Below, piece after piece: positions 56,694-64,000 of a DNA stretch of 64,000 nucleotides. The notes under the pieces are model-generated. The model had not been told where the DNA came from. It worked only from the letters and a program-made list of their open reading frames with translations, and did no database searches. Origin of the DNA: JACCXG01 sp963834305 (GTDB lineage Bacteria > Acidobacteriota > Vicinamibacteria > Vicinamibacterales > 2-12-FULL-66-21); contig CAWIAX010000003.1 of assembly GCA_963834305.1 (NCBI GenBank), positions 310,001 to 374,000 of the forward strand, written 5' to 3'. Within the stretch, counting starts at the first letter, position 1, and every line of letters begins with the position of its first letter. Made by a program: the position numbers and the translations under genes.

Positions 56694-57332
56694 ATGCCGA
56701 AGATATCCTATCGGGGAGTATTGCTGCTGGCATTCGCGATCGCGGCCTGCGACGGACGGTCGCCGGCAGGACCGACCGCGCCGCCACCCGCCGCGCCCAG
56801 CCCGCCGACCGTGACAGCGATCTCGCCGACTGCCGGTTCAACGGCCCGTCCCACGCCGGTCACGATCAGCGGGAGCGGATTCCTCGCCGGGGCAACCGTG
56901 ACGGTCGATGCCGTCGCCTCGAGTGTCGTCGTCGTCAACAGCACCACGATCAAAGCCATCGTTCCCGCCCACGCCGCCGGGCAGGCCGACGTCGTCGTGA
57001 CCAACCCGGGGGGTGCACGTGGCACGCTGACCGGGGCCTTCACCTACTCCTTCGACGAGCCCATTACGCTCACGCCGAGCACCAACGCGGTCGACGCTGG
57101 CGGCGAGATGACCGTGAGCTGGACAGCCTCCAGGCCTCAAGCGAGCGACTGGATCGCCGTGTTCAGGGTGGGAGAAAGCTACGACGACGAGTGGTGGGGT
57201 CCGACGGATGGCGCGAAGTCCGGTACGCACACACTCACGGCGCCCACGCGGCCAGGGCAATACGAGTTTCGCTACCTGTTCAACGGCGGCTTTCTCGAAG
57301 GGGCACGTAGCAGCGCGGTGACGGTCCGATGA
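56694..57332 (+). CDS. IPT/TIG-domain lipoprotein
   Basis: 212 residues from ATG 56694, AGGAGGG upstream. The lipobox FAIAAC gives Cys19 as lipid anchor. After a Pro-rich spacer, residues about 38-118 are an IPT/TIG immunoglobulin-like domain (PTVTAISPTAGSTARPTPVTISGSGFLAGATV). The last ~90 residues form another beta domain with WTASRPQASDWIAVFRVG and PGQYEFRYLFNGG, similar to SKICH-like or purple-acid-phosphatase N-terminal folds. Surface or periplasmic adhesion role is likely but unproven. It precedes the large unknown pair and is divergent from sigma-kinase operon 3. Confidence 0.75.
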   Translation: MPKISYRGVLLLAFAIAACDGRSPAGPTAPPPAAPSPPTVTAISPTAGSTARPTPVTISGSGFLAGATVTVDAVASSVVVVNSTTIKAIVPAHAAGQADVVVTNPGGARGTLTGAFTYSFDEPITLTPSTNAVDAGGEMTVSWTASRPQASDWIAVFRVGESYDDEWWGPTDGAKSGTHTLTAPTRPGQYEFRYLFNGGFLEGARSSAVTVR

Positions 57333-57623
57333 GGCCCCGTCCTCAACGTCCGCTCGAAGGGCGACGTGATGCTGGCGACGCCACAATACTCTGTGTCATT
57401 CGTCGCCAACATGCCGACGAGCAGCCATTCATCGCGGAAACACGTCCGTGCTTGCGCCGGACCGGGCGCAGCAGCATACTGACGCGTCCCGAACCGTCCG
57501 CGGCACGCGTGAAACGCTCCACCCCCGACGACCACCAGCAGGTGGCGCCCCCTGGCCCGGGTCTGGGGCGGGCGGTTCACCTGCCGCCGTGCGAATGCAG
57601 CTTCGTCTTCCCGGGAGGGAGCG
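57333..57623. other. 291-bp gap before the large unknown gene pair
   Basis: No gene seen. A weak promoter-like pair TTGCGC (57450-57455) and CATACT (57473-57478), 17 bases apart, is present. The next gene has a good ribosome site (GGGAGGGAGC) just before ATG 57624. Confidence 0.35.
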
Positions 57624-60600
57624 ATGGCGGTTTCGATCGAAGTCACCCGGCCTGACGATCTGCTCCGGCTGCGGATCGAGGGCCGCAATCTCCGGATACA
57701 CCGCGGCGGCGACTCCACGCCAGCGCTGGTCGTGGACGACGGCCAGCAGCCGGCGTTCCTCGTGGTGCACTTCGCGCCGCAGTCGATCGCCGAAAGCGCG
57801 TATTACGAGGCGACGATCGTCAACGTCGACCCTGACGTCCCGGACGACGTGCCGCCGCCCCCGCCGGAGACCGTTGAGCCGGTGCCGCCAGCCGGCGGCG
57901 TGCCGGTGCGGATCGCGCACAACAGCCGGCTGGTCTTCCGTGTGCCGGCCGGACGCGAGATTCCCCTGACGATCGACGGCCTGCTCGACTGGTCGGACCT
58001 CGAGTTGAGCGTCAATCCCATTGCGGCCATCGGGCCGTCGCCGACAGCGGCCGAGATCGCCGGCGCACCCGCCATCGGGCGTCCCGCCGACACCGAGACG
58101 GCGCTCGAACTGCCCTACAAGCTCGTGGTGTCCCCGACCGCCGGCGTCCGCTGGGGACATCGCCGGGCCCCCTTCACGGCGCGCGGACGAACGGAGTTGT
58201 GGCACACGCGCATGCAGTGGCCGGGCGAGGCCGGGCCGGAGGAGTTGTCGCCCAGGCAGCCGGCGTCCCTGCGCGCCATCTGGTCGGCGGACTACAACAC
58301 CCCGGACGGCCGGAACCCGAATGCGGACGATCCACAGCTGCATCGCGCGGCGATGACGCCGAACGATCGCCATCAGATCGTCGTGAAGACGTCGGCCTTC
58401 CGTGGCTTCGAGAACGAAATCTCGGTCAACCTGACGCCAGCCCTCGCTGCGCCGCCACGCGCCGGTTTCGCGCTCAGCGCCGTCTCGCCCCTGGCCGGGG
58501 CAGGCATCGCGCTCAAGTACTGGGTGCCGTTCGTGCCCAGGCCGTTCTACGCGGACCAGGTGATGCTGTCGTCGCTCGGCGGATGGCTGCACTCGCGCGG
58601 CGCCTGGCCGGTTGTCCGCAAGGCGCGGCCGCGATTCCAGTTCGAAGCGCTCGCGCTCACCGACCTGCTGCGCGCGTTCGTGCGCGATCCGCGGTCCGGG
58701 GGTGGACCGGCGGCACCGGGCGACGTCGCCGAGGCGGCGCTCGTGACGCCGCTGGCGCCCTTCGGGCTCGATCGCTTCCAGCCCGCAGCCGACGAGGAGG
58801 GCCATCTCGATCTCTCAGAATGGATCCATGTCGCCACGCAGGGCCGCGACCACTACGTCCGCATCGTCTACGAAGGGGAGCTGCTGCCCTATCGCAACCG
58901 CGCGGCGCTGGTGAAGGTCACCGAGCGCAAGTTCAAGGAGCAGGGGGGCCTGGTCGTCGCGCAGCTCTTCCAGCGCAACTTCATCGTGGTGCGGGAGCCG
59001 GAGAAGCGCTTCGCGGACGACGACTTCGGGATGATCTTCAAGAAGGTCGTGCTGAAGACGACGGTGACGCCGGACATTGCCAGCCCGGCGTACATCGGCC
59101 CGCGGTCGTTCTGGGTCGAGGTCATGACGTCCACGACGACCAGGGTCCGGCTTCCCTTCCATACGCTGGGGACGGATGCGGGGACCGACGACCTGGACTT
59201 CACGATCCCGATGCTGTTCCTCTCGGATTCGGCCCAGGGCGCGGCACGGCAGGCGGTCATCGACGCCTACAACGACAGCAGCACGATCAAGGCGATGGCC
59301 GATCGCAGCGCGACGGTCCCCGGCCACAAGATCCTGTTCGCGCCACGCGATGCGGCTGCCGCCGCCGACAATGCGCGGCTGGTGACGCGCACGCTCACGT
59401 TTGCGCTCCGCAACGGCGCGCCGCAACTCCTCAAGGCGGACGTGAACGTGCCGCAGGTGCAGGAAGTGCTGGGGCGCGATGCGCCGACGACCATCCGGCT
59501 CTATCCGCCGTACGTCAGCTCCGGGCCCGATGCGGGCAGCGGCGTGTTCGCGGAGATCGTCAACCAGACGCCGGCCGCCGGCGATCCCTTCAAGGCCGTC
59601 TCGCCGAGCACCCTGGGCGTCAACTTTTCGAGCGACCAGGCGGGCGGATTCGCCACGCCGAACCTGTCGGTGTCCACCCTGTCGCGCAAGCGCGGCCCGC
59701 TCGCCGGCACCGCGGCCCAGGCCGTCAGCGACACGTTCGACCCGGCGAGCTTCTTCCCCGCTGGCACGGCCACGCTGTTCGGCACCTTCGACCTCTTCGC
59801 GCTGCTGCTGGGCGGGACGCTCGACGGGGGCGCACCGAAGCTCCAGACGGACGCCCAGGACATTCCGGGAGGCAAGCTGATTGTGGCGACCCTGGACTGG
59901 CTGCCCAAGGTCCGGGACGAACTGAAGCTGCCGCCTGGAGCCACGCCGCCCATCGCGGAGTTCCGGAAGAATGGCGCGACGGAGCTGGTGGTGCACGGCC
60001 GGATCGAGAAGCCGGTCACCTTCGATGCATCGGGAGCGCCGGTGCCGGGTCCCGTGACGTCGCTCTTCACGGGCACGCTCAACGATTTCCTCGTCATCCT
60101 GCTCGGCGTGGTCGAGGTCAGGTTCACGCTGTTCGGATTCACGGCCCGCAGCGGCGCCAAGCCGGACCTGACGGTGACGCTCGATCCGGCCAAGCCCATC
60201 GCGTTCACGGGCGACCTCACCTTCGTCGAGGAGCTGCGCAACGCCATCCCGCCGGATCTCTTCGGCGACGGCCCCAGCCTGGATCTCTCGCCCACCGGCA
60301 TCCGCGCCGGCTTCTCGTTCGCGCTCCCGCCGGTGGCGGTCGGCGTGTTCGCCCTGAAGGACGTGAGCCTGGGCGCGGCGCTGACGCTGCCCTTCCTGGA
60401 CGGACGTCCGTCGCTCGATTTCAACGTGTCGGAGCGGCCGCATCCGTTCCTGCTGTCCGTCGGCATCTTCGGCGGCGGCGGCTTCTTCCACCTGCAGCTC
60501 GACACCGCCGGACTGAAGATCGTCGAGGCGGCCTTCGAGTTCGGCGCCACGGCGTCGATCGACCTGGGTGTCGCCAGCGGCGGCGTCCACATCATGGCCG

Positions 60601-60926
60601 GCATCTACTTCAAGCTCGAACGCCGCGACCCGGGGAACGAGCTGGCGCCGACGCTCACCGGCTACCTCAGGATGGGCGGCTACCTGAGCGTGCTCGGCCT
60701 GATCAAGATCTCGCTGGAGTTCACGCTCAGCTTCACCTACGACGGCGGCCGCGACAAGGCGTACGGGCGCGCCACGCTCACCGTGCAGGTCGAGATCGTG
60801 TTCTTCAGCACCTCGGTGGAGATCACCGTCGAGAAGGCCTTCGGCGGGTCGAGCGGTGACCCGGCCTTCGGCCAGCTCTTCCCGGCGGCGGACACGTGGA
60901 CGGAGTACGCCGAGGCCTTCGCGTAG
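57624..60926 (+). CDS. Unrecognised giant beta-rich protein, 1100 aa
   Basis: 1100 residues from ATG 57624 with GGGAGGGAG upstream. No signal peptide or clear membrane anchor. The N-terminus (AVSIEVTRPDDLLRLRIEGRNLRIHRGG) and most of the length look like beta domains with a Pro-rich spacer near residues 73-95. Residues about 880-1075 are repetitive, amphipathic Gly/Phe-rich strands (SVGIFGGGGFFHLQLDTAGLKI, GGVHIMAGIYFKLERR, MGGYLSVLGLIKISLEFTLS), reminiscent of a barrel or fibre-like fold. I do not recognise the family. It stops 20 bases before the next giant gene, and both begin with MAV; the two are probably one operon of a previously unassigned system. Confidence 0.72.
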   Translation: MAVSIEVTRPDDLLRLRIEGRNLRIHRGGDSTPALVVDDGQQPAFLVVHFAPQSIAESAYYEATIVNVDPDVPDDVPPPPPETVEPVPPAGGVPVRIAHNSRLVFRVPAGREIPLTIDGLLDWSDLELSVNPIAAIGPSPTAAEIAGAPAIGRPADTETALELPYKLVVSPTAGVRWGHRRAPFTARGRTELWHTRMQWPGEAGPEELSPRQPASLRAIWSADYNTPDGRNPNADDPQLHRAAMTPNDRHQIVVKTSAFRGFENEISVNLTPALAAPPRAGFALSAVSPLAGAGIALKYWVPFVPRPFYADQVMLSSLGGWLHSRGAWPVVRKARPRFQFEALALTDLLRAFVRDPRSGGGPAAPGDVAEAALVTPLAPFGLDRFQPAADEEGHLDLSEWIHVATQGRDHYVRIVYEGELLPYRNRAALVKVTERKFKEQGGLVVAQLFQRNFIVVREPEKRFADDDFGMIFKKVVLKTTVTPDIASPAYIGPRSFWVEVMTSTTTRVRLPFHTLGTDAGTDDLDFTIPMLFLSDSAQGAARQAVIDAYNDSSTIKAMADRSATVPGHKILFAPRDAAAAADNARLVTRTLTFALRNGAPQLLKADVNVPQVQEVLGRDAPTTIRLYPPYVSSGPDAGSGVFAEIVNQTPAAGDPFKAVSPSTLGVNFSSDQAGGFATPNLSVSTLSRKRGPLAGTAAQAVSDTFDPASFFPAGTATLFGTFDLFALLLGGTLDGGAPKLQTDAQDIPGGKLIVATLDWLPKVRDELKLPPGATPPIAEFRKNGATELVVHGRIEKPVTFDASGAPVPGPVTSLFTGTLNDFLVILLGVVEVRFTLFGFTARSGAKPDLTVTLDPAKPIAFTGDLTFVEELRNAIPPDLFGDGPSLDLSPTGIRAGFSFALPPVAVGVFALKDVSLGAALTLPFLDGRPSLDFNVSERPHPFLLSVGIFGGGGFFHLQLDTAGLKIVEAAFEFGATASIDLGVASGGVHIMAGIYFKLERRDPGNELAPTLTGYLRMGGYLSVLGLIKISLEFTLSFTYDGGRDKAYGRATLTVQVEIVFFSTSVEITVEKAFGGSSGDPAFGQLFPAADTWTEYAEAFA

Positions 60927-60946
60927 GCGGGGCGGAGATATCGATC

Positions 60947-63900
60947 ATGGCGGTGACACAGACGGTTCTCTTCACGGTCATCCCGCGCGGGGTCGTCCTG
61001 AACAGCCCGACGCTGCCGGTCTCGGTCCTGGTATCGCCGCGGCTGGCCGGCGCCGATCGGCTCGACGCCTTCCCGGACTTTGTCGACTGGACGCAGAAGC
61101 TGACCGGCGGCTTCCGCATGGTCTTCGCCTGCGACGGCCGCACCGCGACCGTGCCGGTCGACACGTCCACGCTCAGGCCGGATCTCTGGCGCGCCCTGTT
61201 CGGCCCGGAGACGTTCGTGCGGTCGCGCACGTTCGACGACTATTCCGGCCACGGCGTCCTGTCGTTCTCGGTTCGCGAATCGCTGAGCGCGCTCAAAGCC
61301 ATCTACCAGGAGGCGGGCATCGTGCTCGCGATGCCCGATCCGCCGCACGAGGCCGACCCCAACGAGCAGGAGCCCGGCGAGAGCGGACGATTCCCCGGCG
61401 TCACCAATCGCCAGCGCCTGGGCGCCATCCTGAACGGCCTCGACGTCCACTGGAACCCCGACATCGCGAAGCGGTGGCGGGCGATCGCGCGCCACCGGAG
61501 CACGAACGCCAGCGGCGAACGGGCCCTGAACGGTCCGCTGGATCGGGAAGGCCTGATCACCGCCGCGCGCAACCCCGCCGCGTTCCGGAGCGTGGCGGGT
61601 CCGTTCAGTGCATACCATCACATGCCGACGCCGACCGAGCAGCAGGCCGGACCGGTGGCGATCGATCCGGACGCGTTCGACTTCCACCAGGCGCTGAGCG
61701 CGCTGGACGCGCATCCAGCCCTGCAGCGGGCGCTCGGGATCGTGTTCGACCTCGAGTTGCCGCGGGAGCTGCTGCCGCCATCGGCGCCGCGGCCGCGGCC
61801 AACATCTCCGTGCGCTCCACGTCGATCGGCTGGCAAATCAGGCCCCGCTCCCATCCGCTCGAGACGGCCTGCCTGCACCTCCAGGCGGACAACCTGACGT
61901 TGTTCTCCGCCGCGTCGAGGACGCAGACGAAGAACGCCGGACCGCTGCAGGTGTTCGGGCTCCTCAACCTGGACCCGGCGCGCTTCGGCCTGGCGCAGGT
62001 GGACGTGGACGGCGCGATGCACAAGGTCATCACGACCGCCGAGATCTACAACAACCCCGACCCGGGCCGCAGCGTGAAGCCGGCCGATCCGGACCCGGCG
62101 CCCAACCCCGAGGTCTACGATCCCGAAGCCACACTGCCGTCGATGCGCTCGGGCGGCCTGCAGTTGTACATCGACGGCCGTGGCGCGGCGACCGTGGACG
62201 CCATCACCCAGTCGAAAGCCTTCAACCAGGCGCTGGAAGCGGGCGGCGGCCAGCCGCGGCCGTTCTATGCCGAGGACCTGGTCCGCGGATTCCGTCTCGA
62301 CATCTGGGACTCGCGGACGGGCGACTGGCACTCGCTCCATCGCCGCTCCGGCCAGTACGCTATCGGCGATGATGCCGTGCCGTTCGCCAGCGAGGACGAA
62401 GAGGGCTTCTTCCAGTTCGCGTCGACGCAGCCCGCCCCGGGCGCCAATGCCGACAAGGATCTCTACGTCCATGAAATTGTCGCGCGATGGGCCGGCTGGA
62501 GCCTGAGCGTCCCGTTCCCCGGCAAGGCGCTCAGCCGCTACGGGGATCCGGCCGACGCGATCCCGCCCGACGACGACGATCCGAAGTACCGCACCGACGA
62601 AGCGGTGACGGCCTTCAAGGTGGCGGCCACCTACAAGGTCGTGCCGGGCACGCTGCCCAGGCTGCGCTTCGGCTCCCGGTATCGCATTCGCGCACGCGCC
62701 GTCGATCTCGCCGGCAACAGCCTGCGCGTGGACGATCCCGTCAGCCACGCGCTGGCCCTCGTCATGGGGCTGCCGCGGGATCCCGAAGGCCGGGTCTACC
62801 TGCGCTACGAGCCGGTCGCCGCGCCGCTCGTCGTGATTCGCGAACCGGCCGCGGTCACGGGACCGGGCTCCGCCATCCATCGGCTGGTGATGCGATCCTT
62901 CAACGCCGGACCCGAGAACGACGGCATCGTCCCGGATGTGACCGCCAGCGATCGGCATATCCTGCCGCCGCGGACGAGCGTCGAGCTCGCCGAGCGCATG
63001 GGGATGCTGGACGGCCCGGACGGGAAGCTGAAGAGCGGAGCGGACACCTACAACCTGGCGGTCGCCAGGGACGCGGGACAGCTCGGCCTGTCGGCGCTCG
63101 AGGTTGCCGGCAAGACGGCGGACGTGCCGCTCGAACCGGGCGCGACGATCGACGCGCTCCCCTACCTGCCGGACCTCCTGGCGCGGGGCGCCGCGATTCG
63201 CGATCTGCCTGGATCGACGACGCCAACCGTCGGGCGGGCCGGGCCCGAAGCCGCGGCCGCCGGACCGGTGCCGTACGACGTGCTTGCCGACATCAATCCA
63301 CGGCCGGGGTCGGCCACGCTGGTCTCGTTCAACGCGGGGACGGATTGGGAGCAGACGCTCGGATTCCGCCTGGCGCTCGACGAGACGCCGGCGGGCGCCG
63401 CTGACGCGGGGCCGCACTGGGATCCGGAGGCCCGGCTGCTCACCGTGTATCTCCCGAAAGGCCACACGGCTGTCGTGCCGCTGAGCAGCTACCTGTCAGT
63501 CGCGGATCTCAAGCTGATGGGCCAGTGGCAATGGCTGCGCGAGTTCGTGGACCTCGTCACGATCTTCGGCGCGCAGCCCGCGCACCTGCTGCCCGATCGC
63601 CCCGTCGATCTGATCGCGCACGTGCTCCAGCGATCCGTCGAAGGCGGCCACTGGATGATCAGCCCGCCCACGCTGCTGACGCTCGTGCACGCCGTGCAGC
63701 AGCCCATCGGCCGGCCGGCCTTCGCGGCGCTCAACGTCCTTCACAGCGACCTGACTGGCTCGTACGTGCTCCAGCCGGATCGCTTGCGCGGACGCACGGA
63801 CCCTCAGGAACTGACCCCGGTCACCGCCTGGCGGCGCCTGCACGAGACCTCGTCCTACCTGATGGGCGCGATCCGGATCCACGGCGCCAGCACCGCCAAG

Positions 63901-64000
63901 GTGGACATTCGCGCCGCGTGGGTGGATCCGGTTGACATCCCGTCGGAGCCCGCACCGAGGACGAGCCTGTTCCAGTCACCCGTGGACGAGCTCCCGCTCC
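60947..64000 (+). CDS. Unrecognised giant protein, partner of the previous gene; one frameshift, runs past the window
   Basis: ATG 60947, 20 bases after the previous stop. The first frame reads AVTQTVLFTVIPRGVVLNSPT to LPRELLP; near 61774 one base seems missing (GAGCTGCTG then CCGCC), after which the frame NISVRSTSIGWQIRPRSHPLE continues open to the window end. Joined, it exceeds 1000 residues. Features: no signal peptide; an Asp/Pro-rich segment (DPGRSVKPADPDPAPNPEVYDPEA); several beta-sandwich-like stretches (YRIRARAVDLAGNSLRVDD resembles a fibronectin-type strand pattern). No catalytic motif was recognised and the family is unknown. The C-terminus lies beyond 64000. Confidence 0.7.

Noticed and set aside
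57429..60590. Long minus-strand open frames under the giant gene (57429-58805 and 58815-60590)
   Set aside because: Antisense shadows with no domains; the plus-strand gene has a good ribosome site and protein-like composition.
1..64000. tRNA or rRNA genes, insertion sequences, prophage
   Set aside because: No CCA-ended cloverleaf, rRNA stretch, transposase motif, inverted-repeat-flanked element or phage gene was recognised by reading; short RNAs could have been missed.

Overview
The window is a G+C-rich (about two thirds by eye), gene-dense chromosomal segment. Its gene content points to Acidobacteriota, most likely a Vicinamibacteria-type lineage. The evidence is: Oar-like TonB receptors with an N-terminal carboxypeptidase-regulatory domain; three operons pairing a TIGR02999-type ECF sigma factor with a Ser/Thr kinase, two of whose kinases carry PD40/TolB propellers; membrane one-component regulators built as HTH + transmembrane helix + PD40 propeller; and a GloVer-repeat giant protein. 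This assignment is inference from gene content; no rRNA, tRNA, CRISPR array, phage or insertion sequence was recognised.

Layout. 1-170: tail of an ASPIC/UnbV protein. 206-2470: wHTH-PD40 regulator, divergent from a tightly coupled operon (2704-11417) of a heme/PQQ-type dehydrogenase, a neutral ceramidase, a NodB-type deacetylase and a TonB receptor, closed by a strong hairpin and followed by a CehA/McbA hydrolase. 13.2-15.6 kb: HupE/UreJ-type membrane protein and a Kelch protein. 15.6-17.1 kb: a complete ECF41 module (carboxymuconolactone decarboxylase-like gene, SnoaL-tailed sigma factor, matching promoter). 17.3-25.6 kb: M20-like peptidase, large patatin-like protein, TopB-SWIB topoisomerase, alpha/beta hydrolase. 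25.9-29.5 kb: haloperoxidase-like protein and a divergent HTH-PD40 regulator. 29.5-42.6 kb: GloVer giant protein and two sigma-kinase operons, the second decayed. 42.6-48.5 kb: MarC, a probable selenocysteine peroxiredoxin-like protein, FAD sugar-alcohol oxidase, ICL/PEPM enzyme, NhaA, phosphodiesterase lipoprotein. 48.9-56.6 kb: second TonB receptor (two frameshifts), di-heme cytochrome, third sigma-kinase operon. 56.7-64 kb: an IPT/TIG lipoprotein and two very large unrecognised genes, the last running off the window.

How the genes work together. Much of the window pairs an envelope-associated regulator (propeller one-component factor or sigma/kinase pair) head-to-head with a secreted or periplasmic protein, suggesting local control of surface functions. 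The best unusual signals are the in-frame TGA at the peroxidatic-cysteine position of a peroxiredoxin-like gene with a matching hairpin just downstream (43.6 kb), the ECF41 module with its promoter, and the uncharacterised giant pair at 57.6-64 kb. Several genes carry single-base frameshifts, so either indel errors in the assembly or real gene decay must be considered when reading the kinase, TonB and 61-64 kb entries.
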